Origin: Paenibacillus bovis
GTDB lineage: Bacteria > Bacillota > Bacilli > Paenibacillales > Paenibacillaceae
Length of the DNA: 64,000 bases
Direction: 5' to 3'
NCBI RefSeq assembly: GCF_001421015.2
Contig: NZ_CP013023.1
Coordinates: 608,501 to 672,500 of the forward strand
Shown: positions 46,934 to 55,902 of the stretch, piece by piece
How the letters are laid out: each line of letters begins with the position of its first letter
How positions within the stretch are numbered: position 1 is the first letter of the stretch
Notes under the pieces: generated by a model
What the model was told of the DNA's origin: nothing
Database searches by the model: none
What the model saw: only the letters and a program-made list of their open reading frames with translations
Position numbers and translations under genes: made by a program

Positions 46934-48310
46934 TTATTTGCCCAGACAGAACTGGGAGAAGATCTGGTCAATCAGGGAATCCGGTGCAGAATCGCCGATA
47001 ATTTCGCCCAGTTGTTCCCAGGCCAGACGTACATCAATCTGGATCATATCAATCGGAATCAATTGGTCAGCCGCTTCATACGCATCCACCAAGGATTGTC
47101 TCGCTTGTTTGAGCAAACCAATATGCCGCACATTACTTACATAGGTCATATCTGCGGCTTCCAGCTTACCGCCAAAGAACAGGGACGAAATAGCCTGTTC
47201 CAGACGATCGATTCCTTCCTCATTTACAATGGACATCGGCACTATGCTGTCTTCCTGTACATATTGCAGCAGCTGATCCATATCCAGCTGACGTGGCAAA
47301 TCAATCTTGTTCATAATGACGATCACCTGACGATCCCGGATCTGCTCCAGCAGTTCCAGTTCATCTTCGTTCAGCGGCTCACTGCTATTCAATACCAGCA
47401 GCAGCAGATCCGCTTCATTTACAGCACTGCGTGAACGCTCTACACCTATTTTTTCGACAATATCCATAGTCTCACGAATACCTGCTGTATCCAGCAGTTT
47501 GAGCGGAATATTGTTGATACTGACGAATTCTTCGATCACATCACGCGTGGTACCCGGAATATCGGTTACAATTGCACGATTATCCTGTGCCAGCGCATTT
47601 AGCAACGATGATTTGCCGGCATTCGGTCTGCCAACAATTGCTGTCGTAATACCTTCACGCAGTATTTTCCCTTCATTGGCAGTGCGCAGCAGCTCATCAA
47701 TCGCCTTCATTACTTCGGCGGACTTTTCTTTGATCAATTCAGAGGTAAATGATTCCACATCATGCTCCGGATAATCGATATTTACTTCAATATGAGCCAG
47801 AGTTTCGATTAGCGTTTGCTGCAGAGGCTTGATCTGACGGGACAATTTGCCCTCTACCTGCTTCAAGGCTACGGTAAAGGCACGATCCGATTTGGAGCGA
47901 ATCAGGTCAATTACACCTTCTGCCTGCGACAGATCAATCCGTCCATTCAAAAAGGCACGCTTGGTGAATTCTCCCGGTTCGGCGATCCGAATCTTTTGCT
48001 GCAGCAGTATATCCATCACCCGTCTTACAGCGACTACGCCGCCGTGGGAACTGATTTCCACTACATCTTCCATCGTAAAAGAACGCGGTGCACGCATGAT
48101 CGTCACCAGCACTTCCTCCACCTTTTCCCCGGATGCCGAATCCATAATAAATCCATAGTGTACCGTATGGCTGTCCGCCTGCTGCAGTGGAATTCGCCCT
48201 TTAAAAATAGCGTCCACTTCCTGTACCGCTTCCGGACCACTGACTCGGATTACCGAAATACTGGCTTCTCCTACAGCTGTCGCTATCGCTGCAATTGTAT
48301 CGCTGATCAT
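46934..48310 (-). CDS. mnmE: tRNA modification GTPase MnmE (TrmE)
   Basis: The protein has 458 residues. It has an N-terminal dimerisation/folate domain (1-118), a helical domain and a GTPase domain (about 218-380: GRPNAGKSSLLNAL, DIPGTTRD, DTAGI, NKIDL). It ends with the family's C-terminal FCLGK, whose Cys is used in catalysis. With MnmG it makes cmnm5U34. GGTGGAG precedes the ATG. Confidence 0.97.
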   Translation of the reverse strand: MISDTIAAIATAVGEASISVIRVSGPEAVQEVDAIFKGRIPLQQADSHTVHYGFIMDSASGEKVEEVLVTIMRAPRSFTMEDVVEISSHGGVVAVRRVMDILLQQKIRIAEPGEFTKRAFLNGRIDLSQAEGVIDLIRSKSDRAFTVALKQVEGKLSRQIKPLQQTLIETLAHIEVNIDYPEHDVESFTSELIKEKSAEVMKAIDELLRTANEGKILREGITTAIVGRPNAGKSSLLNALAQDNRAIVTDIPGTTRDVIEEFVSINNIPLKLLDTAGIRETMDIVEKIGVERSRSAVNEADLLLLVLNSSEPLNEDELELLEQIRDRQVIVIMNKIDLPRQLDMDQLLQYVQEDSIVPMSIVNEEGIDRLEQAISSLFFGGKLEAADMTYVSNVRHIGLLKQARQSLVDAYEAADQLIPIDMIQIDVRLAWEQLGEIIGDSAPDSLIDQIFSQFCLGK

Positions 48311-48378
48311 TGCTGCTCCACCTTTCTTTTCCCTATCTATATGACAGAACGAAGTTCTGCTGTTTGGCTAAATAAAAA

Positions 48379-48414
48379 GCAATGATCTCCTGTCCGCAGA
48401 CAGAAAATCATTGC
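48379..48414 (-). terminator. Terminator between khpB and mnmE
   Basis: GCAATGAT (48379-48386) and ATCATTGC (48407-48414), with an inner CTGTC/GACAG stem and a TTTTTATTT tail on the minus strand. It ends the rpmH/rnpA-yidC-khpB transcript, so mnmE needs its own promoter in the remaining 70 nt. Confidence 0.9.
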
Positions 48415-48423
48415 ATGTAAGAC

Positions 48424-49161
48424 TTAACGAAGAGTAATCACAACGCGGCGGTTTGGTTCTTCACCTTTGCTGACCGTTTTGACCCGGTTATGATTTTGCA
48501 GCCGGGCATGTATAACTTTGCGTTCCTGCGAAGACATAGGCTCCAGTACAACTTCTTTGCCGGAGCGAATTACCCGGTTAGCCAGCCTGTCGGCCAGCTC
48601 TTCCAGCGTTTTACGACGCCGGTCGCGGAAATTTTCCGCATCCAGCATAATACGAATGTATTTATCGGAATAACGGTTCGCTACGATATTGACCAGATAC
48701 TGCAGTGCATCCAGTGTCTGACCGCGGCGACCTATCAGCAGACCCAGATCATTACCGGATATGCTCATAATATAGCCGTCGCGGGTTCGCTTTACATCCA
48801 CTTCCAGTTCCATGCCGATACTATCGCCGATCTCTTTGACAAACTGTACTGCTTCTTCATAGGAAGCAGCCTGCGCTCTGGAATCGGGTTCCATCGTTTC
48901 CGGCTGGACCGAAGCTGCAGCATGTGGCTTCAGCTCCGGCGCGGGCCGGGGAACATCTGTCGGAATAGAAACCGGAGCAGCAGACTCTTGTATCAGCGTC
49001 AGTTCGACCTGCGCCTGTTTTACACCGATCAAGCCCAGGAATCCTTTTGACGGCTGCTGCACTATTCTGATTTGAACATGTTCTTTACTCGTATTAAGAC
49101 GGGCAAGTCCTTCGGCGATAGCATCATCAATTGTTTTTCCAGACGCAATGACTGTAGTCAT
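48424..49161 (-). CDS. khpB: RNA-binding protein KhpB (Jag, SpoIIIJ-associated)
   Basis: This 245-residue protein has an N-terminal Jag domain (MTTVIASGKTIDDAI, GFLGLIG), a KH domain (about 100-170, GLLIGRRGQTLDALQYLVN) and a C-terminal R3H domain (about 180-245). The ATG at 49161 is chosen because AAGGAGGG lies upstream; a longer frame starts 18 codons before without a good site. KhpB affects cell elongation and mRNA fate in Firmicutes. It follows yidC by 63 nt. Confidence 0.95.
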   Translation of the reverse strand: MTTVIASGKTIDDAIAEGLARLNTSKEHVQIRIVQQPSKGFLGLIGVKQAQVELTLIQESAAPVSIPTDVPRPAPELKPHAAASVQPETMEPDSRAQAASYEEAVQFVKEIGDSIGMELEVDVKRTRDGYIMSISGNDLGLLIGRRGQTLDALQYLVNIVANRYSDKYIRIMLDAENFRDRRRKTLEELADRLANRVIRSGKEVVLEPMSSQERKVIHARLQNHNRVKTVSKGEEPNRRVVITLR

Positions 49162-49224
49162 TCGATGTTCGGCCCTCCTTGCGGTGGTCGGAATAGTAGA
49201 ACCTGATACGGCCAATGCCGTACA

Positions 49225-50082
49225 TTAGCGGCGTTTCTTTTTGGACTTTTTCTTGTTGCGGTTTTTGTTGGCACCATTGCCAGCACCGCGTGTATCTACC
49301 GCTACACCCAGATCGGTAACGATCGGTTGGTTGTTGCGATACAGGAAATAGTTCTGAACAATCGTGTAAATATTACTGTATACCCAGTACAGCGGCAGCG
49401 CTGATGGGAAACTCCAAGCCATAATAACGATAATGACCGGATAAATGTACATCATCATTTGCATCGGTCCCTGCATGGACGCCGGATTCATTTTCATCAT
49501 CATCCAGGTTTGCAGGAATGTAGTAATTGCAGCGATAATCGGGAGGATATGCCATTTGTCAGGCTCACCGAGCTGCATCCATAAGAAGGTATGCTCACGA
49601 AGAGCACTGTTATAAATAATCGCATTGTACAGGGCAATAAAAATCGGCATTTGAATCAGAAGCGGGAAACATCCGGCAGCCGGATTAATCTGGTTCTCCT
49701 GGAACAATTTCATCGTTTCCGCCTGCTGCTTTTGCGGATCATCCTTGTGTTGTTCACGCAGCTTTTGCAATTGAGGCTGAATCGCCTGCATCGCTTTGGA
49801 GCTTCTTACCTGCTTGAGTGTTAACGGCAAAATCAGTGTACGTACAATCAATACCAGGACCAGGACAGCCAGACCGTATTCACCGTTGAACCATTTGGCA
49901 AATGTGTCCAGTGCATATGCAAACCAGTACACGACATACCGGTTCCACCAGCCATGATTTAATAAATCTGCTGTTGTATGGGTTTGTACATTGGAAGGCG
50001 TACAACCAGCCAACAGGGCTACCATTGCTACAGCAGCCATAAGGAGAAACCATCGTCCTCCACGAGTCTTCAATCGCGACAC
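49225..50082 (-). CDS. yidC: Membrane protein insertase YidC (SpoIIIJ/OxaA1)
   Basis: This 285-residue protein has a lipoprotein signal peptide ending LLAGC (lipidated Cys27) and five membrane segments of the YidC/Oxa1 domain, including LTLKQVRSSKAMQAIQPQL and NPAAGCFPLLIQMPIF. The C-terminal tail is basic (KNRNKKKSKKKRR), which helps ribosome contact. It inserts membrane proteins with or without Sec, and the SpoIIIJ form is needed for sporulation in Bacillus. Located between rnpA and khpB. Confidence 0.97.
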   Translation of the reverse strand: MSRLKTRGGRWFLLMAAVAMVALLAGCTPSNVQTHTTADLLNHGWWNRYVVYWFAYALDTFAKWFNGEYGLAVLVLVLIVRTLILPLTLKQVRSSKAMQAIQPQLQKLREQHKDDPQKQQAETMKLFQENQINPAAGCFPLLIQMPIFIALYNAIIYNSALREHTFLWMQLGEPDKWHILPIIAAITTFLQTWMMMKMNPASMQGPMQMMMYIYPVIIVIMAWSFPSALPLYWVYSNIYTIVQNYFLYRNNQPIVTDLGVAVDTRGAGNGANKNRNKKKSKKKRR

Positions 50083-50158
50083 TTCATAACCCCTCTCTTA
50101 ACCATTGCATTTCCTTGCAAATCATATCATATTTGCCAGCACAAATAAACTGAAACCA

Positions 50159-50509
50159 CTAGCGTTGTGAACGCTTAAGTAACGAAGATTTGCGCAGTAC
50201 ATGCAGGATACTTTTTTCGAGTTCCTTATATTGAAGGGAAAGGGCTCCCTTGCGTACGATCAGCACCATATCAATATGCGGAACGATCTCCTCGGCATGA
50301 TGACGTACGATTTCCTTGACTACACGGCGCATCCGATTTCGGACAACCGCATTGCCTACCTTTTTGCTCACAGACACACCCATGCGGAATTGCTCAATCT
50401 CTTTTTTGTGAAACCAGTACACCACAAACTGATGATTGGCAAAGGAGCGGCCATGACGGTAGACACGGCTGAAGTCGGCTCGATTCCGTAAACGCAGCTT
50501 TTTTTGCAC
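50159..50509 (-). CDS. rnpA: Ribonuclease P protein component
   Basis: This 116-residue basic protein starts MQKKLRLRNRADFSRVYRHG from GTG with AAGGAG upstream. The RNR signature (VRNRMRRVVKEIVR) is present. It is the protein subunit of RNase P, which matures the 5' ends of tRNAs. It lies between rpmH and yidC. Confidence 0.97.
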   Translation of the reverse strand: MQKKLRLRNRADFSRVYRHGRSFANHQFVVYWFHKKEIEQFRMGVSVSKKVGNAVVRNRMRRVVKEIVRHHAEEIVPHIDMVLIVRKGALSLQYKELEKSILHVLRKSSLLKRSQR

Positions 50510-50683
50510 CGTAAATTCTCCTTACTGTTTACTTGGGCATCGCTTGCTGAACTATTTATCTGGTGACCTGTTCCTTATTTGTTTCAAAATTGTCCGGAAC
50601 AGAGATTCATTTCTCATTATAAAAAGCTTCTTTAACCTCGGATCGGGACCGAAAATGATCCCAAAAATCCGGAATTAAGAAAA

Positions 50684-50705
50684 AAAGACCACCGCAGTGG
50701 TCTTT
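50684..50705 (-). terminator. Terminator between rpmH and rnpA
   Basis: AAAGACCAC (50684-50692) and GTGGTCTTT (50697-50705) with a 4-nt loop and a run of seven T on the minus strand. It lies 10 nt past the rpmH stop and probably causes partial termination, allowing more rpmH than rnpA expression. Confidence 0.9.
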
Positions 50706-50714
50706 ACGTACATA

Positions 50715-50849
50715 TTAGGCACTGATGACTTTTCTGCCTTTAAGGCGACGAGCCGCCAGCACTTTACGGCCGTTTTTAGTACTCATTCTTTTACGGAATC
50801 CGTGTACTTTACTACGTTTTCTTACATTCGGTTTGAATGTCGGTCTCAT
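50715..50849 (-). CDS. rpmH: 50S ribosomal protein L34
   Basis: This 44-residue basic protein reads [20 protein letters not shown], then [20 protein letters not shown] and ISA-type end. GGAGG is placed before the ATG at 50849. L34 is the first gene of the rpmH-rnpA operon and, in most Firmicutes, is directly divergent from dnaA; here a SUKH gene separates them. Confidence 0.97.
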   Translation of the reverse strand: MRPTFKPNVRKRSKVHGFRKRMSTKNGRKVLAARRLKGRKVISA

Positions 50850-50924
50850 ATTGTGCACCTCCTTGCAGGTAATCTATATCCCATATTGATTCTATGTCTA
50901 ATTCACATAAAAATACCATTTTAT

Positions 50925-50954
50925 ATTTAATCATGAATAGTACGGTGGCGTCAA
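50925..50954 (-). promoter_or_regulatory. Possible promoter of rpmH
   Basis: On the minus strand TTGACG (50949-50954) and TTAAAT (50925-50930) are spaced by 18 nt. The leader to rpmH is about 70 nt. Confidence 0.45.
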
Positions 50955-51098
50955 TGGATTTTCTGCAATTTGTTAGAATAAATTATGGATCCCTAATGCT
51001 ACAGGAAACCTGATACGTTCGGGATTCTCTTGAATATACCTGATAAAATCATATTAAGCTATACCTATTCCATAAATTTAAGAAAAGGGGATATCTGT

Positions 51099-52043
51099 AT
51101 GAATTCGGAATGGATTGAACAATTGAACAGATGGCATAACGAAGAAGAGTACGAACGAATTGTGAAACAGATCGAACAGGTTCCAGCGGTTGAGCGAAAT
51201 TACGAGCTTACCGGTCAGCTGGCCAGAGCCTACAATAATCTGGAACGCTACCGGGAAGCACTGGAACTTTTGTTGTCCACAGCTTCCGAAGGGCAAGATG
51301 ATTATGCATGGCATTTCCGTTTGGGTTATGCCTATTCTCACCTGGCTCAATATGATAAAGCGCTGACTGCTTTTGAACAGGCGAATCGGCTCCAGCCGGA
51401 AGACGAGTATGTTCAGGAGTTTTTGTCGAGCATCCGGCCCTATGCACATACAATGGAGCAGGATCGACAGCGTTATGAGCAGGAAACCGCATTGTGGAAG
51501 CAGCAGCATGGCGAACAGCTGCCGTTTTCCTCTTTTGATCTGAGTGATTTTTGGGAAGATAGCGAGTACGCTGTAAAGGATCATATAGAACCTCCATTTG
51601 ACGAGGAAATGATTCGGTCGATTGAACAGGAGCTGGGTTACAAGCTGCCGGCCTCCTATATCGCTCTGATGCATACGCAAAATGGAGGGTTTCCTGCACG
51701 TACTGCTTTTCCAACAGCAGGCGCTACCTCGTGGGCCAACGATCATGTAGCCATCACGAGCATTTCCGGGATCGGCGGGCAAAAATCATATTCTCTGACC
51801 GGAGATATGGGCAGCCGATTTATGATCGAACAGTGGGGATATCCGGATCTGGGTATCGTATTCGGTGATTGTCCTTCTGCCGGACATGACGTCATTATGC
51901 TGGATTACCGTTTTTGCGGACCTACAGGCGAACCGGCTGTCGTCCACGTCGATCAGGAAAATGATTATGAGATTACCTATCTGGCTCCTCATTTTGAAGC
52001 CTTTATCTGTGGATTGGTCGATGCAGAGGAGTTGGAAATCTAG
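51099..52043 (+). CDS. TPR and SMI1/KNR4 (SUKH) domain protein
   Basis: The protein has about 314 residues. The N-terminal half (about 1-130) has TPR-like helices (YAWHFRLGYAYSHLAQYDKALTAFEQANRL), and the C-terminal half (about 165-305) is a SUKH domain with IEQELGYKLPASYIALMHTQNGG at its start. SUKH proteins are often immunity proteins for polymorphic toxins and also housekeeping adaptors. No toxin gene is adjacent here, so an immunity role is unproven. I chose the ATG at 51099 with AAAAGGGG upstream. It occupies the rpmH-dnaA gap, pointing toward dnaA, and ends in its own terminator. Confidence 0.82.
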   Translation: MNSEWIEQLNRWHNEEEYERIVKQIEQVPAVERNYELTGQLARAYNNLERYREALELLLSTASEGQDDYAWHFRLGYAYSHLAQYDKALTAFEQANRLQPEDEYVQEFLSSIRPYAHTMEQDRQRYEQETALWKQQHGEQLPFSSFDLSDFWEDSEYAVKDHIEPPFDEEMIRSIEQELGYKLPASYIALMHTQNGGFPARTAFPTAGATSWANDHVAITSISGIGGQKSYSLTGDMGSRFMIEQWGYPDLGIVFGDCPSAGHDVIMLDYRFCGPTGEPAVVHVDQENDYEITYLAPHFEAFICGLVDAEELEI

Positions 52044-52155
52044 TACACGCTAGGGTTTCAAGCACCAATGCTGCCGCTGAATTTGGAGCTGTTTTTTCAG
52101 ACTGTCACTTTTCGGGCTGTTAACTGTTATCCAGGTCAACAAAAGATCGCACACC

Positions 52156-52193
52156 AAAACGACTGCTATCCGGTATACCGGGGCAGTCGTTTT
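52156..52193 (+). terminator. Terminator after the SUKH gene
   Basis: AAAACGACTGC (52156-52166) and GCAGTCGTTTT (52183-52193) enclose the palindrome CCGGTATACCGG, followed by T7. It insulates the origin and dnaA from upstream transcription. Confidence 0.93.
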
Positions 52194-52282
52194 TTTATAG
52201 CTTTCAAATCTCGGTATTCTCGATGTCTGTTATGAACAGATGGTGAGCTCTCCATTCGTACCTCTGCTCGTTCATTTCCTGT

Positions 52283-52563
52283 TTATCCACAACCAACAGA
52301 AATCCCGAAATTATACACAGTTATTCACTTATCGACAGAAAGCCTGTGTATAATCATTTTTGATTCTTGACAACCTTCACTCTTGTTCCGAACAATTTAT
52401 AAACAATATCTAGTGGTGTGCATAACTTTTATACACAACAGATTGAATTTGTGGATAAATTATCAGTTTTCGTTGAAATAAAGGGTTCTTTTTGCTATTA
52501 TGATATTGTTTTCGTTGTGAATAGATAATTAAAACTTAAAAACTATCAACAGCCTGTGGATAA
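52283..52563. other. oriC: oriC, upstream DnaA-box cluster
   Basis: Seven exact DnaA boxes are present within 281 bp: TTATCCACA 52283-52291 (+), TTATACACA 52311-52319 (+) and, on the minus strand, 52345-52353, TTATGCACA on the minus strand 52417-52425, TTATACACA 52429-52437 (+), TTATCCACA on the minus strand 52450-52458 and 52555-52563. Several one-mismatch boxes lie in between. The array surrounds the dnaA promoter, so it can both assemble the initiator and repress dnaA. It matches the incA/incB part of the bipartite B. subtilis origin. Confidence 0.93.
52473..52501 (+). promoter_or_regulatory. dnaA promoter
   Basis: TTGAAA (52473-52478) and TATTAT (52496-52501) are spaced by exactly 17 nt. 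DnaA boxes lie 15 bp before the -35 and 54 bp beyond the -10, which fits autorepression. The leader to dnaA is about 210 nt. Confidence 0.8.
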
Positions 52564-52719
52564 AGTTGTGAACAATTTCTTCTTATCCATTTTTTATTTT
52601 ATTCACCGTTCCGGTATTCTGGGGATAAATTACGCTATTTACCATATCTATTATCTACATTTCCGATATCTGCACATGGCTTCAGCCACACATTGGAAGT
52701 TTAAAAGGAGTGACAGTCT

Positions 52720-54071
52720 GTGGACAGCCATACCTCCGAATTATGGCAGCAAATTCTATCTATTATTCAGACAAAGCTAAGCAAGCCCAGCTTTGACACT
52801 TGGTTCAAGGCAACCAAAGCGCTGACATTTACGGAAAATCTGATCGTGATTTCAGCACCGACCACCTTCGCTGTAGAATGGCTGGAAAGCCGGTATACCA
52901 AACTGGTCAGTTCCACCGTTTTTGAATTTTTGGGAAGACAGGTAGACGTCAAATTCGTCATTGAAGAAGCCGTTCCCGAGGAGACACTTATCCCCCGCAG
53001 GCACCGGTGCAGCCGGCAGTTGTGCAGTCGGAAGAGCCTCTCGCCAACATGCTCAATCCCAAATATACGTTTGATACCTTTGTTATTGGTGCGGGCAACC
53101 GTTTTGCCCACGCTGCTTCACTTGCTGTCGCGGAAGCGCCGGCCAAAGCTTATAATCCGCTGTTTTTGTACGGTGGTGTAGGACTTGGCAAAACGCATCT
53201 CATGCATGCGATCGGACATTACATTTTGCAGCACAATCCGAACAGCAAGGTTGTCTACATTTCTTCGGAGAAGTTTACCAACGAATTTATCAATTCGATC
53301 CGGGATAACCGCGGGGAAAGCTTCCGCAACAAGTACCGGAATATCGATATTTTGCTGATTGATGATATTCAATTTCTGGCGGGAAAAGAGTCGACACAAG
53401 AGGAGTTTTTCCATACATTCAATGCTCTGCATGAGGAAAGCAAGCAGATCATTATTTCGAGTGACCGTCCTCCAAAAGAGATTCCAACCCTGGAAGAACG
53501 GCTTCGTTCAAGGTTTGAGTGGGGATTAATTACAGATATTCAGCCTCCGGATCTGGAGACGCGGATTGCGATTTTGCGGAAAAAGGCCAAAGCGGAGAAT
53601 CTGGATATTCCGAACGAAGCGATGATGTATATTGCCAATCAGATCGATACCAACATCCGTGAACTGGAAGGTGCATTGATCCGGGTAGTTGCTTATTCCT
53701 CGCTGACTAATCAGGATGTAACTTCCCATCTGGCAGCCGAAGCCCTGAAGGATATTATTCCTTCCAGCCGTCCCAAAATTATTACGATTCAGGATATCCA
53801 GCAGCGGGTTGGCGAGTATTACAACCTCAAACTGGAAGATTTCAAAGCAAGAAAACGTACCAAGGCAGTAGCGTTCCCAAGGCAGATTGCGATGTACCTG
53901 TCCCGCGAGCTGACCGACTATTCGCTGCCGAAAATCGGCGAAGCGTTTGGCGGACGCGATCATACGACCGTTATTCACGCCCACGAGAAAATTTCCCAGT
54001 CACTCAAGGTGGACCAGGAATTGTTTAAAGTCGTTAACAGTCTGATGGATAAGATCAAAAATCCATCCTGA
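52720..54071 (+). CDS. dnaA: Chromosomal replication initiator DnaA, interrupted by a one-base frameshift
   Basis: The GTG at 52720 has AAAGGAG upstream. Domain I ([22 protein letters not shown]) is read in frame to about residue 92 ([14 protein letters not shown]). Past a C5 tract at 52992-52996 the frame is wrong; domains II-IV continue in the next frame from about 53007 to 54071, with [15 protein letters not shown] (Walker A), LLIDDIQFL (Walker B), and the domain IV helix [15 protein letters not shown]. One extra C in this tract would restore a normal protein of about 450 residues. DnaA is essential, so the shift is most likely a sequence error or a rare event. Confidence 0.93.
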
Positions 54072-54080
54072 ACAACTAAC

Positions 54081-54117
54081 AAGCCTATACACACTTTATA
54101 CACATGTGGATAGGCTT
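54081..54117 (+). terminator. Hairpin after dnaA built around DnaA boxes
   Basis: AAGCCTAT (54081-54088) and ATAGGCTT (54110-54117), extended inward by CACA/TGTG after one mismatch, form a hairpin 9 nt past the dnaA stop. The loop side contains the DnaA box at 54096-54104. The following ACTTTT gives a weak T run. Confidence 0.7.
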
Positions 54118-54200
54118 ACTTTTATGCGGCTTTGAAGGGGTTATCCACATATTCAGTGCCCCTACTACTATTACTATTAATTAAAAGATATATACTTCTT
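54096..54200. other. oriC: oriC unwinding region with DnaA-trio tract
   Basis: Exact DnaA boxes at 54096-54104 (TTATACACA) and 54141-54149 (TTATCCACA) are followed after 13 nt (containing GTGCCCC) by CTACTACTATTACTATTAAT starting at 54162, a repeated trinucleotide tract of the DnaA-trio type, then AT-rich DNA to 54200. This is the arrangement of the basal unwinding system of B. subtilis, in which DnaA extends from the last box along one strand to open the duplex. Confidence 0.9.
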
Positions 54201-54277
54201 ACATTTTGCGTCCGTCTGGACTCTTAAATGGCATGAAGCATATCCAAGCATGAACGATGCTGATTAGGAGTGAAAAA

Positions 54278-55420
54278 ATGAAGATCCAAATATCCAAAAC
54301 TTATCTCAACGATTCCATACAACAAGTATCCAAAGCGATTTCCAGCCGTACAACGATTCCAATCCTTGGCGGTATCAAATTCGATGTGAATTATGCAGGT
54401 GTAACACTGACAGCAAGTGACACCGATATTTCAATTCAATCTTTCATACCCGCAGAAGATAATGATAAAACAGTCGTTCGTATCGATCGCCCCGGCAGCG
54501 TTGTTCTACCTGCCAAATTTTTTGTAGAAATTATCAAAAAACTGCCTTCCCAGGAAATCGAGATGGAAGTCAAAGATGGTTTCCAGACTTTTATCCGTGC
54601 AGGCGCTACCGATATCCAGCTCGTTGGACTGGATCCGGAAGAATTCCCTGTTCTGCCTAGCATCGAAGAAAATCAGCAAATCTCCGTTCCCGGTGATCTG
54701 CTCAAAAATATGATCAAACAAACCGCCTTTTCGATTTCTACCCAGGAGACAACTCCGATCCTGACCGGCGTACTGTGGAATCTGGCCGAAGGCGAACTGA
54801 AATTCGTTGCTACCGACCGTCACCGTCTGGCCAGCCGCACAGTGAATACCGGCGAAGATACCGGCGTTCGTTTTAGCAACGTAGTTATCGCAGGCAAAAC
54901 GCTCAATGAACTGAGCAAAATTATTCCCGACCAAAATCAGCTGCTGGATATCGTTGTAGCCGATAATCAGGTATTATTTAAAATTGACCGTGTACTGTTC
55001 TACTCACGTATTCTGGATGGGACTTATCCAGATACATCCAAAATTATTCCAACCAGCTTCAAAACCGAGCTCGTTATCGATACCAAAAAGCTGGCGGACT
55101 CGATCGACCGGGCCTATCTGCTGTCCCGCGAAGAGAAAACCAACATCGTCCGCATGCAGACGCTGGAAAACGGTGCTGTAGAAATTTCCTCCAGTTCTTC
55201 CGAGCTTGGTCGCGTAACCGAGCAGCTGGATATCGCCAAATTCGAAGGCGAACCGCTGCGGATTTCGTTCAACTCCAAGTACATGCTGGATGTACTCAAA
55301 GTTATCGAGAGCGAGCAGCTGTCGATCCAGTTTACAGGTATCATGAGTCCAATCATTATCAAGCCGCTGGATGAAAGCCGCAGCCTGTACATCATTCTGC
55401 CTTATCGTACAACCAACTAA
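54278..55420 (+). CDS. dnaN: DNA polymerase III beta sliding clamp
   Basis: This 380-residue protein starts MKIQISKTYLNDSIQQVSKAI; TAGGAG is placed before the ATG at 54278, and seven upstream in-frame codons are not used. Three clamp subdomains are present, ending SLYIILPYRTTN. The ring tethers polymerase III and binds partners at the hydrophobic cleft. Confidence 0.97.
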   Translation: MKIQISKTYLNDSIQQVSKAISSRTTIPILGGIKFDVNYAGVTLTASDTDISIQSFIPAEDNDKTVVRIDRPGSVVLPAKFFVEIIKKLPSQEIEMEVKDGFQTFIRAGATDIQLVGLDPEEFPVLPSIEENQQISVPGDLLKNMIKQTAFSISTQETTPILTGVLWNLAEGELKFVATDRHRLASRTVNTGEDTGVRFSNVVIAGKTLNELSKIIPDQNQLLDIVVADNQVLFKIDRVLFYSRILDGTYPDTSKIIPTSFKTELVIDTKKLADSIDRAYLLSREEKTNIVRMQTLENGAVEISSSSSELGRVTEQLDIAKFEGEPLRISFNSKYMLDVLKVIESEQLSIQFTGIMSPIIIKPLDESRSLYIILPYRTTN

Positions 55421-55666
55421 TCTCCGGATACTGTAACTTGTTTCCGGATCTATCCTATCAGGCTGTCTGTCGGAAGATGACAACAGGTCATACTCCGGCA
55501 GACCGATTATGTCTTCAGCAAAATAGCCGGGTACTTTGCATCCTGTCTGTAATAGTGCGACAATCACTAATACAAGATGCAGAGACCTGGCTATTCTATT
55601 CATTCCCTATCTGGCGTATATCTGCGCCTTATCCCCATCTGTCATTGAAAGGACGGTTATTTATTC

Positions 55667-55885
55667 ATGAAAAACATTTCGATTTCCACCGAATATATCA
55701 AGCTCGATCAATTTTTGAAGCTGGCAGACTGCGTATCCACAGGAGGAAGTGCCAAAGCCCTTTTACAGGAGCAAATGGTCAAAGTAAACGGAGAAACCGA
55801 AGAACGCCGCGGACGCAAATTGTATGCCGGCGATGAAGTAGAGGTACAGGGTGAGGGGTCTTTCAAAGTTCAGAGTGAACAATAA
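55667..55885 (+). CDS. yaaA: S4-domain RNA-binding protein YaaA
   Basis: This 72-residue protein contains one S4 domain (IKLDQFLKLADCVSTGGSAK onwards). YaaA (also named RlbA) is the small protein between dnaN and recF in Bacillales; its role is linked to ribosomal or tRNA binding, but details are not known. AAAGGA precedes the ATG. The 246-nt gap from dnaN is longer than usual and shows no clear gene. Confidence 0.93.
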   Translation: MKNISISTEYIKLDQFLKLADCVSTGGSAKALLQEQMVKVNGETEERRGRKLYAGDEVEVQGEGSFKVQSEQ

Positions 55886-55902
55886 TCCGGAGGATCTCAT
55901 CC

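Noticed and set aside
52980..53010. Programmed ribosomal frameshift in dnaA
   Set aside because: No slippery heptamer, stimulatory hairpin or internal ribosome site of the usual kind is seen; a homopolymer indel explains the data more simply.
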